This document shows, piece by piece, positions 44,605-52,108 of a stretch of DNA of 64,000 bases. The stretch is taken from positions 122,324 to 186,323 of the forward strand of contig NZ_PYGK01000018.1 in the NCBI RefSeq assembly GCF_003014595.1. Reading direction: 5' to 3'. The DNA comes from Chitinophaga ginsengisoli (GTDB lineage: Bacteria; Bacteroidota; Bacteroidia; Chitinophagales; Chitinophagaceae). A program made the position numbers and the translations under genes. Positions within the stretch are counted from its first letter, which is position 1; each line of letters opens with the position of its first letter. The notes under the pieces were generated by a model. That model was not told the origin of the DNA. It saw only the letters and a list, made by a program, of their open reading frames with translations, and searched no databases.

Positions 44605-45036
44605 TGCGCGTATATGATTTATTTTACGTTAATACCTGTTTACATGACACACAGCTTACCCGGTATCTCACTTTTGATACCCCGGTTGGTTTTAGCGATA
44701 TCCTGCTTACGTGATATTTCGTGATTACACGAATCCCCCCTACGCTATATCGGGATACATTCACCCTAATGCCTATATGTCTTAGCTGGTTATTCGGGTG
44801 CAAAATTGCGGCGCTATTATTTATTAATCAAATAGATTTTCAAATGCACGACATTGAAAATCTCTATATACGGGTAAAAACTGCTGTCGTATTGCAATAC
44901 CCGTACTTTTCCCCCCAAAAAACTGCGCATTAATACAATCTTAACATAATTTCCAGCCAAACGGAACAATTTGGCACGTTATTTAGTTATTATTGTAGTA
45001 CCCAAATTTTAACAAAAAGTAATAAAACGACAGGCT
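44605..45036. other. Intergenic region upstream of the peroxiredoxin gene
   Basis: This 430-bp gap separates the peroxiredoxin gene (minus) from a small plus-strand gene. It holds the promoter described at 44801-44831, a hairpin in the peroxiredoxin leader (CCGGTATC/GATACC-type, about 44659-44684), and AT-rich DNA before the 39-aa frame. I cannot point to an OxyR or PerR site. Confidence 0.4.
44801..44831 (-). promoter_or_regulatory. Promoter for the peroxiredoxin gene
   Basis: On the minus strand TTG (44829-44831) is followed after 20 bp by CAATTTTG (44801-44808), one base off TAnnTTTG. It predicts an unusually long leader of about 190 nt. Confidence 0.5.
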
Positions 45037-45156
45037 ATGAAACTAAAAAACGTACTCTTGGTGATCTTTACGATTGGAATTGCACTCATCCCGTTAATTA
45101 AAAACAGTCTCGGCAAAAATGATGAATTTGATGCTACGCAAGACCTGTTCATCTAA
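45037..45156 (+). CDS. Small single-pass membrane protein, 39 aa
   Basis: A 39-codon frame reads MKLKNVLLVIFTIGIALIPL and then a polar tail with KNSLGKNDEFDATQDLFI. It has a basic start, one membrane helix (about 5-21) and an acidic C-terminus. A hairpin with a U-rich end lies about 115 bp downstream. It is divergent from the peroxiredoxin gene and convergent with bshB1. It resembles the microproteins at 23.8 kb and 50.9 kb in design but not in sequence. No family is recognised. Confidence 0.5.
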   Translation: MKLKNVLLVIFTIGIALIPLIKNSLGKNDEFDATQDLFI

Positions 45157-45272
45157 TGGTTAACGCGCAATGTGGTGCCGTGTCCTGTAATGTTCGGCTT
45201 CTCCCCGGAGAAGATGGCATCTTATTGTTTTAATTTCAACAAGGCTCCCTGCCGGCGCAGGGTAAAATATAG

Positions 45273-45296
45273 AAGCCCAGCCTACAGGCCGGGCTT
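45273..45296 (+). terminator. Terminator after the 39-aa gene
   Basis: 10-bp stem with one mismatch, AAGCCCAGCC/GGCCGGGCTT, and a TACA loop, followed by TATTATTTG. A smaller CCCTG/CAGGG hairpin lies just upstream at 45247. Confidence 0.6.
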
Positions 45297-45354
45297 TATT
45301 ATTTGTGGTAGTTTCCAAAATGTTGCCATTCATGTAGTTAAATCTCCACAGACA

Positions 45355-46086
45355 TCATGTTACATTGTTAATAACATCCTTAAAACTACTGATTCCCAGC
45401 ACCTTAGCTGTTTTGAATCCTTCTGCATGAGACACCCCTACTATCTTCCCGAATGTCACATCCCGGTTAATCACACTCTCAAAAAATGCGTTGGAAGAGA
45501 TATATGTCTGCGGTTCATTGTCTGCTCCCTGCGCCAGGAACTGTGTCTTATAACACTTGATCGCTTCTTTCTTACGCTCGATCACCGCACTTGTATCTAC
45601 CACGAAATCAGGGCGTTCGTAGCGGTCCTGCATAAAGTGGAACACCTGTTTCGGACGCCATGCGGCCTGCAGCTTCCCATCTTCAAAGGTTTCTATCTTT
45701 CTCAGACCAGCCAGGAAACAGCTATCCGCAATCAGGCGGGCTGCCCTTCCATGGTCCGGGTGACGGTCTTCAAATGCATTAGCCAGTACAATATCGGGCT
45801 GGTACTTTCGAATGGCTGCAATTAGTTTCATTTGTTCTTCCGTATCGTTACGGAAAAAGCCATCGCGTAACCCCAGGTTATCTCTTACTGCCAATCCCAT
45901 CACTTTGGCGGCAGCTGCCGCCTCTTCCGCTCTCGTTTCAGGGGTACCACGGGTACCCAGTTCTCCCCTTGTCAGGTCCAGTACGCCTACCTTCATCCCC
46001 TGTGCTGCATGTACCATGAGGGTACCTGCACAGGCCAGCTCCACATCATCAGGATGCGCAGCTATCGCCAGTATGTCTAGTTTCAT
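45355..46086 (-). CDS. bshB1: Bacillithiol biosynthesis deacetylase BshB1
   Basis: Zinc-dependent LmbE-type deacetylase that converts GlcNAc-malate to GlcN-malate in bacillithiol synthesis. From the ATG at 46086 the protein has 243 residues, opening LDILAIAAHPDDVELACAGT with the metal ligands His-Pro-Asp-Asp, followed by GVLDLTRGELGTRG and the second metal region ANAFEDRHPDHGRAARL (about 102-118). The C-terminal GKIVGVSHAEGFKT is typical of BshB1. An earlier in-frame start would add ten polar residues. It lies near peroxide-defence genes, in keeping with a low-molecular-weight thiol role. Confidence 0.95.
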   Translation of the reverse strand: MKLDILAIAAHPDDVELACAGTLMVHAAQGMKVGVLDLTRGELGTRGTPETRAEEAAAAAKVMGLAVRDNLGLRDGFFRNDTEEQMKLIAAIRKYQPDIVLANAFEDRHPDHGRAARLIADSCFLAGLRKIETFEDGKLQAAWRPKQVFHFMQDRYERPDFVVDTSAVIERKKEAIKCYKTQFLAQGADNEPQTYISSNAFFESVINRDVTFGKIVGVSHAEGFKTAKVLGISSFKDVINNVT

Positions 46087-46126
46087 CGAAATATCCTTTC
46101 TTTTGGTGGAGTGCAAAGATAAGGGT

Positions 46127-46651
46127 TTACTTCGTCGTCTTACTTTGGATCAGTACCCACAATACCTTGTCATTAGGTTGATAGTCCTTTACCATGTCCT
46201 TTGCCGTTTTAGGCGGCATAACAACTAAACGCTCTATGTTTTTTCGCTCCATAGCCGCCAGCATCTGCGGGATGCTATTACTAATCATAGAACCGTCCAG
46301 CACATACTGGAAAGCGCTATCGCTTCCATACTCCTTCAGCTTTATTGCATACGCCGGATTGATCTCACCGAACATCCGGGTGTAACGTTTGCGGGCAAAA
46401 TCGACGGTTTCTACGAAGATCACCCCATTCTCTCCCCGGGGGCCGTACTTTTCCTTTAACTTCGAGCCCCTTACAATGTCTATCAGGGCTATTTTACTGG
46501 GGTCCAGGCCTTCCATTCCCTTTTTACTTTCCACACTATCCACAAAGATCAGGGCGTTCTCCGGAGCGCCGGGTATCGAGCTCAGGTCTTGTGCCATAGC
46601 GGCAGTCCTCCATACAAGAAGGCATACGATAATGATAAATCTTAAAAGCAT
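46127..46651 (-). CDS. Secreted protein with TonB-receptor plug-like motif
   Basis: Secreted protein of 174 residues with a signal peptide ending TAAMAQ (about residue 21). The segment KYGPRGENGVIFVET (about 69-83), preceded by ALIDIVRGS, closely resembles the plug-domain signature of SusC-type receptors (IYG-x-R-x-A-N-G-V). No barrel follows, so it is a stand-alone plug-like fold, as seen in some Bacteroidota secreted proteins and BlaR-associated proteins. The C-terminal half (NIERLVVMPPKTAKDMVKDY) is mixed alpha/beta. It is transcribed in the same direction as bshB1, 40 bp upstream of that gene. The function is unknown. Confidence 0.75.
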   Translation of the reverse strand: MLLRFIIIVCLLVWRTAAMAQDLSSIPGAPENALIFVDSVESKKGMEGLDPSKIALIDIVRGSKLKEKYGPRGENGVIFVETVDFARKRYTRMFGEINPAYAIKLKEYGSDSAFQYVLDGSMISNSIPQMLAAMERKNIERLVVMPPKTAKDMVKDYQPNDKVLWVLIQSKTTK

Positions 46652-46717
46652 ATCGTGAATGTACGGTAGAATTGTCAGAACGCCGCCGCCCTTAGTATAG
46701 ATGGCAGGAAAGCTCCA

Positions 46718-49123
46718 TCACTCGGCTCTCAGGCTTTTTACCGGGTTCATCATCGCTACCTTCAGGGCATGATAGGCAATGGTCGCCAGCGCCAGTACCA
46801 CGTTCCCTACTCCTGCCAGCAGGAATATCCACCAGGGGATAGATATCCGGTAGGCAAATGCCTGCAACCAGTTATTCATGGTTACCCAGGCTATTGCGGT
46901 TGCCAGCACCAGCGCGAGCCCTATCAATTTGAGAAAGTCATTCGAAAATAAGAGGATGATATTCATTACCGACGCACCGATGACCTTGCGGATACCAATT
47001 TCTTTTGTACGCTGCACCGTCAGCAAAGAGATCAATCCCAGTAATCCTACACAGCTGATCACAATCGCCAGCACCGCCGCACTGGTGATCAGTTTATTCA
47101 GCAGGTCTTCCTTTTTATAAAATTCGGCTATCTGATCGTCCAGGAAATGGTACTCAAAAATATTATCCGGATATACCGACTCCCATAGCTGTTTTATCTG
47201 TCCGATACTTTTCATGGCGCCTGCTCCGCCGATCTTAACTCCCACGTAAGCATATTCCCTGCTCAGCGTAGCCATCACTACCGGCCCGATACTACTATGC
47301 AGGGAATGCAAATGGAAGTCCTTCACCACCCCCACAATCGTTCCCGGATGGTCGTTCAATGCGCCCGCTACCATGTGGTGACCAATCACCTGCGCCGGGT
47401 CCGGGAATCCCAGCTTTCTGACCATATCTTCACTCACCAGGAATTCCCGGACAGAATCACTTTCCACCAGGTTCCTTCCTGCTAATAAATGCAGGCCGAA
47501 TGTATTGAGATAATGCGCATCTCCCAGGGTACTGAGGGCGGTATAGTTCTCCCATTCCCGGTTATCAAATTTTACCGACCCCGCCTTGAAGGTAGCCGAC
47601 GCCGGCGGCCGGAAACAGAAACTGGCATCTTTCACTCCAGGTATCTGCAACAACCGGCTCTTCAGGTAGCCTATATCTTTTTTGCCCTGTTTAGGTATGG
47701 GTATCATCACCACGCCATCCTTGACAAAGCCGATATCGGTGTTTTTGAGGAAATTAAGCTGCAAAGCGATAATCAGTGTGCAGATGATCAGCGACTGTGC
47801 CACCAGGTTCTGAAAAACGATCAGGCCTTTCCGCAACCAGGGATGTTTGGCACCGCCAGTCGTATTTTTTAGCAATGCCACCGGCTTGAACCTGCTGAGC
47901 ATCAGAGCCGGGTACATACCGGCAATCAGCGTGATCAGGATGATCAGCAGTAATAATGCTGTGGCCAGCAGCTTATCCCGTAAAGGATGGAATGCCAGTC
48001 CTGTGCCCAACCAGGGGTTCAGCAAAGGCAAGACCAATACCACCCACAAAATAGCCAGCAAAGTAGCCGATAATGTAATGAAAGCCGTCTCCGTCATGAA
48101 CTGCCAGAAGATACCCATTACACTGCTCCCCAGCACCTTGCGGGTACTGATCTCCTTCGCCCGTACCGCATTCTGGGCCGTGGCCAGATTGATAAAGTTC
48201 ACACAGGCAATGATCAGGATAACAAGTCCCACAATACCCAGGGTCATCAGCAGCGACCGGGAAACGGTTCCTCCATATCTGGCGTCAAAATGCATTTCTT
48301 TCAAGGGTTGCAGATGGAAATCATAGTACTTCGCCATCTCGCCCATATGCTGCTGTTTCACGGCTGTAATGGCACGATTGACAGCTGCCATGCTAACATG
48401 CCCGGGCAATAACAGGTATAGGGAATTGGACGAATTGATCCAGCCCCATTCCGTTTCTATCCCCGGATACATTTCAGCATAAAACACCTTCATGGTAGCC
48501 CGGGAGACGAAAATGTCCACCTTAGTATCTGTGCTGGCCGGGTAATCTTTCAATACACCAGCAATTTTCACATCGACCTTATTATCCAGCCGGATCGTCT
48601 TACCTATAGGATCTGCATGTCCGAAATACTTCTGCGCCTGTTTGCTGGTCAGCACCGCCGTATTCGGTTCTTCCAGTATGCCGGGATCTCCTGTTTTCCA
48701 TTCATAGTCGAACAGCTCAAACCAATGGCGGTCTGCAAAGGCGATATTCCCATGTTCCGTAAACAGCTGATGGGCTCCTCCCTGTCCGGGTACCGTCACC
48801 GTCAGAGACTGATCCCTGTAATTGCAGAATAAAAAAGCCTGGTTCTTTACCTGCGGAATTTCAGCATGTATAGCAGCTGCCAGGGCCAGCGGAGCGCCTT
48901 TTTCATATTGTATGGAACCATCATCCAGGTGCAGATCGGAAACAACCCTGTATAAGTAGTCCCTTTTCTGGTGATGGGTGTCAAAGTCGAGATGGTAGGT
49001 AATAAACTGAAAGAGTATAAGACAACAGGCAATGCCCAGTGATAATCCGAATACATTTAAGATAGTGTAGAACGAGTGCCGGCGTAAATTCCGCCAGGCA
49101 ATCCTGCAATAGTTGCTGAACAT
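46718..49123 (-). CDS. FtsX/MacB-type ABC transporter permease
   Basis: Inner-membrane permease of 801 residues with the duplicated MacB-PCD/FtsX layout common in Bacteroidota. It starts with the consensus IAWRNLRRHSFYTILNVFGLSLG (first helix at about 20-40) and has a periplasmic MacB core domain (about 55-245). Three helices with the FtsX motif (AKEISTRKVLGSSVMGIFWQF) lie at about 285-400, then a second helix-core-FtsX unit ends with TVQRTKEIGIRKVIGASV and MNPVKSLRAE. No ATPase gene is adjacent. The substrate is unknown; relatives export lipoproteins, peptides or antibiotics. Confidence 0.92.
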   Translation of the reverse strand: MFSNYCRIAWRNLRRHSFYTILNVFGLSLGIACCLILFQFITYHLDFDTHHQKRDYLYRVVSDLHLDDGSIQYEKGAPLALAAAIHAEIPQVKNQAFLFCNYRDQSLTVTVPGQGGAHQLFTEHGNIAFADRHWFELFDYEWKTGDPGILEEPNTAVLTSKQAQKYFGHADPIGKTIRLDNKVDVKIAGVLKDYPASTDTKVDIFVSRATMKVFYAEMYPGIETEWGWINSSNSLYLLLPGHVSMAAVNRAITAVKQQHMGEMAKYYDFHLQPLKEMHFDARYGGTVSRSLLMTLGIVGLVILIIACVNFINLATAQNAVRAKEISTRKVLGSSVMGIFWQFMTETAFITLSATLLAILWVVLVLPLLNPWLGTGLAFHPLRDKLLATALLLLIILITLIAGMYPALMLSRFKPVALLKNTTGGAKHPWLRKGLIVFQNLVAQSLIICTLIIALQLNFLKNTDIGFVKDGVVMIPIPKQGKKDIGYLKSRLLQIPGVKDASFCFRPPASATFKAGSVKFDNREWENYTALSTLGDAHYLNTFGLHLLAGRNLVESDSVREFLVSEDMVRKLGFPDPAQVIGHHMVAGALNDHPGTIVGVVKDFHLHSLHSSIGPVVMATLSREYAYVGVKIGGAGAMKSIGQIKQLWESVYPDNIFEYHFLDDQIAEFYKKEDLLNKLITSAAVLAIVISCVGLLGLISLLTVQRTKEIGIRKVIGASVMNIILLFSNDFLKLIGLALVLATAIAWVTMNNWLQAFAYRISIPWWIFLLAGVGNVVLALATIAYHALKVAMMNPVKSLRAE

Positions 49124-49311
49124 AATCGTCTTTTTGGCATGGCTAAACGCTCAAAAAATATACCCCATCATTAGAGGGTTCATAATCAACAGTATGCATA
49201 TACTTTGAGTAAAGGATCTGTCCGTTTTTGTTACAGTGATTGTCCGTTTTTTGAAAGGTTCCGGGTTATTGGAGTAGAAAGAATATTCAATTTTAACAGG
49301 CAGGAAATGGA

Positions 49312-49935
49312 TCAATTATATGCTCTGTAACCACCACGGTACATTTCGATCTCCTGAACAATAGCCTCGATGTCCTTATCTTCCTGGGCATCGTATTCAC
49401 TCTTCAGGTTACCACCGAAGAAGAAGGCTACCGTCTGCCACATCCTGGCGGAAAAGCCCCCTTTCAGTTCCTTGATGATCTCGTAACAGTTCTCTCCCGT
49501 CTCCCGGTTGATGAGTTTCATCAGCACCTTTCCCTGGTACACGGACAGGTTTTCCAGCTTATCCCCGAACTCAGCCTTCATCTTTTTCTCTATATCAGCC
49601 AGGTACCTTTTCCGGTCCCTCTTTTCTGACAGGGTGGCCAGATGACTATTCACATCTTTCAGAATACGGGCAGCTGATTTGGCGTATGGGTAAGTCACGT
49701 ACACGGCATTACGCAGGCGGGTCCAGGCTTCTCTTTGTTTACGGAACTTTTTGGGCAGTTTATCTATTACCTCTACGATCTGGAGGGTGATGGAAGGGAT
49801 GGTATCGGAGCCTACTATGACCGCACTCACCGCAATACTATCCGCACCATGGCGCGTCTGGGCACTAACCCTACTACGCCCTGTGATGCACAACAAGCTG
49901 GCTGACAGGATGATGAAAGCGATGAGACGACGCAT
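49312..49935 (-). CDS. DUF4294 domain secreted protein
   Basis: Secreted protein of 207 residues with a signal peptide (about 1-26, ending RVSAQ). The DUF4294 domain spans most of the rest: IVEVIDKLPKKFRKQREAWTR (about 52-72), LRNAVYVTYPYAKSAARIL (about 74-92) and VLMKLINRETGENCYEIIKELKGGFSARMWQ (about 137-167, quoted here only by its ends). The family is widespread in Bacteroidota, and the function is unknown. It is a single gene bordered by the repeat-rich locus starting at 50.0 kb. Confidence 0.86.
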   Translation of the reverse strand: MRRLIAFIILSASLLCITGRSRVSAQTRHGADSIAVSAVIVGSDTIPSITLQIVEVIDKLPKKFRKQREAWTRLRNAVYVTYPYAKSAARILKDVNSHLATLSEKRDRKRYLADIEKKMKAEFGDKLENLSVYQGKVLMKLINRETGENCYEIIKELKGGFSARMWQTVAFFFGGNLKSEYDAQEDKDIEAIVQEIEMYRGGYRAYN

Positions 49936-49997
49936 AAACTCCTAAACTAATCTTAAAACTATACTAAAGATATGCTAAAAACGTGATTGTCTCCATT

Positions 49998-50275
49998 ATC
50001 TTTCCCGGGGGTTTTCCCGGGGTTACACCATACGTTTCCCCTGCGGTTTATCACCCATTCTCCGGGGTTGCGCCCATTTCCCGGGGTTGCACCCATCCCC
50101 GGGGTTGCACCCCGCGCTACAAACAAGACAACCCCCAAGGGGGTTGATCGGCGTTTTGTTGTTGTTACCGATCACTGGGGGTTATCACTCTCCGCTACAA
50201 ACAAGCCCTCCCTAACAGGGTTGATTCATGTTTTGTTGTCGTTACCGCATTCCCTGGGTTGTCTCCCTACGCTAA
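49998..50275 (-). repeat. REP-like repeat cluster, copies B-D, minus orientation
   Basis: A chain of related units, read on the minus strand. The first copy ends in the palindrome CAACCCCC/GGGGGTTG (50129-50146), then TTGTTTGTAGC and four or five CCGGGGTTGCACCC-type blocks. A second copy is at about 50171-50225, with TTGTTTGTAGC and TGATAACCCCC. A third, partial copy ends near 50275. The segments GTTTTGTTGTTGTTACCG and GTTTTGTTGTCGTTACCG show that about 80 bp was tandemly duplicated. A long frame through the region is merely an effect of the repeats. Confidence 0.75.
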
Positions 50276-50398
50276 TTCTCATATCCAATCCATCAATAAA
50301 GCTGATGCACTCTTTTATTGCGGTTTTCCGGTTTGTTCGGCATTAAAACCTACTCTAAACAGGGTGTTTTACTTATGCTTTCTCATATACGTCCCTTC

Positions 50399-50495
50399 AT
50401 AAACCCATATATAACCCATATATAACCCATATCTTTCAAGTATGGGTTATATATGGGTCATATATGGCTTATATATGGGTTATATATGGGTTATC
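50399..50495. repeat. 11-bp inverted minisatellite (3 inverted + 5 direct units)
   Basis: Three units of TATAACCCATA (50399-50409, 50410-50420, 50421-50431; the first imperfect) are followed by a 9-nt spacer TCTTTCAAG and five head-to-tail units of TATGGGTTATA (50441-50495, with single-base changes in units 2, 3 and 5). The two arms are reverse complements and can fold into a cruciform with a 33-bp stem. The unit length equals about one DNA turn. No reading frame crosses it. The flanks 50276-50398 and 50496-50666 are featureless AT-rich sequence. Confidence 0.9.
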
Positions 50496-50666
50496 TCCCT
50501 GAATACGCCAGGATAGCGCCCTTACAAGGATTATATAAAATACTTATTTTGTTAGTTATTGGTAATAAATATAATCCGCATTATAAACGGATGCTATAAC
50601 ATGAGTTCAACATGATTTTTGACCGGAAGAGGTCTGATGTAACCCTGGGACAATTGGGCATCATTC

Positions 50667-50800
50667 GCGGCAATAGGACTCCGTCAGGAGTCCCCTTGTT
50701 TGTAGCGCGGGGTGATAACCCCGGGAAAACGTAGGGTGATAACCCCGGGGAGACGTAGGACGGGACGATCCCGGAAAACGGAATGGGATTCCCATGGATG
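50667..50800 (+). repeat. REP-like repeat, copy E, plus orientation
   Basis: Starts with the palindrome GGACTCC-GTCA-GGAGTCC, then CTTGTTTGTAGCGCGGGG and three GTAGGGTGATAACCCCGGG-type blocks. It has the same order as copies B-D but the opposite orientation, so the 11-bp minisatellite lies between inverted members of the family. Confidence 0.8.
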
Positions 50801-50831
50801 ATTAATCCCGGGATAACGGATTCGTAAAAAA

Positions 50832-50861
50832 ATCCGCAACGGTCATACAACCATTGCGGAT
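50832..50861 (-). terminator. Terminator after the 35-aa gene
   Basis: Stem ATCCGCAA/TTGCGGAT extended past one mismatch by GG/CC, with an 8-nt loop. On the minus strand it is followed by seven T residues. It starts 25 bp after the stop codon of the small membrane protein gene. Confidence 0.82.
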
Positions 50862-50885
50862 CAATATCCTATGCGTGCAAAAAGA

Positions 50886-50993
50886 TCAGCGGCGTAGCTT
50901 TCTCTTTCTATACACGGCGACACCAGCCACGATTAAACCAATCAAAATAATTAACTCGATTATTGGCCCTAAACCAACTGTCATTAAATCCAT
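50886..50993 (-). CDS. Small single-pass membrane protein, 35 aa
   Basis: A 35-codon frame beginning MDLMTVGLGPIIELIILIGL forms one long hydrophobic helix (about 8-27) followed by a strongly basic tail YRKRKLRR. The design, with a positively charged cytosolic end, fits a membrane microprotein. A well-formed terminator follows the stop codon at once, which makes this the best supported of the small genes in the window. The next gene upstream on the same strand would be the one starting beyond 52043, whose stop is 45 bp away, so it could also be read from that transcript. Confidence 0.6.
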   Translation of the reverse strand: MDLMTVGLGPIIELIILIGLIVAGVAVYRKRKLRR

Positions 50994-51038
50994 TTGATGA
51001 ATTTTAAAAGGTTGACATATCTCTTCCGGGAGAGTATT

Positions 51039-52043
51039 TTATCTCACAGGCAATAACCCCAGTTTCCTTTCAGCAAAGGAATCAATTGCGCGTTCTACGG
51101 ATGGGATATCTTTCCCTGTCAGGTAACACCCCATTACATGGGCGCCTGCATTCGGGATGGCCACTGCGTCTTTTAATGTGGGCGATGTACCCAGGTGCGC
51201 TTCCATATCCAGGATGGCGGATACCCGGACGGTCTTGTCCTGGTGTTGCTCATCCTTGTAGTAATACAGGTTCAGGGCCGGCTGTTTCACCGCACGGAAT
51301 GTGGAAGGCTCCATGGTAGTCTCCAGCAGGTTTTGCAGCTCACAGATGGCTTCCAGCCGGTATTTAGGATACCAGTATTTGCTCACTTCCGCATTTTCCG
51401 AAACGGATTCGTGGTATTTGCCTTTGCTGACGAACCGCGCCAGTTGTAAGCCCCAGGGATTATTGCTCAGGAAAGCCAGATCGTTGTTGATAGCGATGTT
51501 GGGCGACATATTAATGAGCCCAAATATGTCGTTCGGATAAGTAGCTGCCAGTTTTAAACCGAGGGTGCCTCCGGTGGAGCAGGTAACGAGGATCACTTTC
51601 TCTCCCAGCGCTTTGCCGATGCTCAGGGCTTCTTTGGCATCATTCCACAGGCCGGTGGCCGTCATGGTCAGGAGCGGTTCGGAAGTGTCGAGACCATGGC
51701 CGTCGAGGCGTGCCAGGTACATATTACAGCCATACCTTTTGGCAAAGTCGCGGTGTACGGGATCGCCTTCTTCCTGGCTGGCGGAAAAGCCATGCAGGTA
51801 TACAACGCTGTAAGGTGTTTTGCGGTGCAGGGAATCGTACCATACAACACGGGCTTCATTGTTGGGCTTCAGCTTGTGCTGATGCTCTTTTGTGCTTACA
51901 TATTGTTCCAGCGCTTCAGATTGCTGGGGTACTGCAGGTAATAAAGGATCGTACCGGGGAGTGACGGGTCTGGGACCGAGGTAATATATAATTACCAGGA
52001 TGGCAACTACAATAAGGGATATTCGCAGCCAGCTGCTTTTCAT
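51039..52043 (-). CDS. Alpha/beta hydrolase, membrane-anchored
   Basis: Serine hydrolase of 334 residues with an N-terminal membrane anchor (about 5-24, LRISLIVVAILVIIYYLG). The alpha/beta-hydrolase core shows the oxyanion segment VVYLHGFSASQEEGDP (about 80-95), LARLDGHG, the nucleophile elbow VTCSTGGTLG (about 152-161, with Cys in place of the usual Gly before Ser) and the catalytic-His segment NAGAHVMG (about 295-302). It resembles lysophospholipase/monoglyceride lipase-type enzymes. The ATG at 52043 is chosen because it opens the anchor; the region upstream forms a perfect 19-bp hairpin. Confidence 0.88.
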   Translation of the reverse strand: MKSSWLRISLIVVAILVIIYYLGPRPVTPRYDPLLPAVPQQSEALEQYVSTKEHQHKLKPNNEARVVWYDSLHRKTPYSVVYLHGFSASQEEGDPVHRDFAKRYGCNMYLARLDGHGLDTSEPLLTMTATGLWNDAKEALSIGKALGEKVILVTCSTGGTLGLKLAATYPNDIFGLINMSPNIAINNDLAFLSNNPWGLQLARFVSKGKYHESVSENAEVSKYWYPKYRLEAICELQNLLETTMEPSTFRAVKQPALNLYYYKDEQHQDKTVRVSAILDMEAHLGTSPTLKDAVAIPNAGAHVMGCYLTGKDIPSVERAIDSFAERKLGLLPVR

Positions 52044-52056
52044 GGGAGGTAGTATT

Positions 52057-52105
52057 ATTTTGATCCGGAATGCAGGATGTTCTGGCCCCTGCATTCCGGA
52101 TCAAA
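52057..52105. terminator. Perfect 19-bp inverted repeat between ccmF and the hydrolase gene
   Basis: TTTTGATCCGGAATGCAGG and its exact complement are separated by an 11-nt loop. It begins 4 bp after the ccmF stop codon on the minus strand. There is no T run after the 3' arm, so it may be a terminator, an mRNA-stabilising stem or a binding site. Confidence 0.65.
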
Positions 52106-52108
52106 ACG

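Noticed and set aside
45172..45825. 217-codon plus-strand frame overlapping bshB1
   Set aside because: It lies antisense to the well-conserved BshB1 gene, has no recognisable motif and a Cys/His-rich composition typical of antisense frames.
49987..50346. 119-codon frame across the repeat cluster
   Set aside because: The peptide is only a translation of the REP-like repeats (recurring RATNK and PGV phrases), which also appear in frames at 50581-50850 and 58374-58562 on either strand.
50399..50495. CRISPR array
   Set aside because: Units are 11 bp, contiguous, with no spacers of unique sequence and no cas genes nearby.
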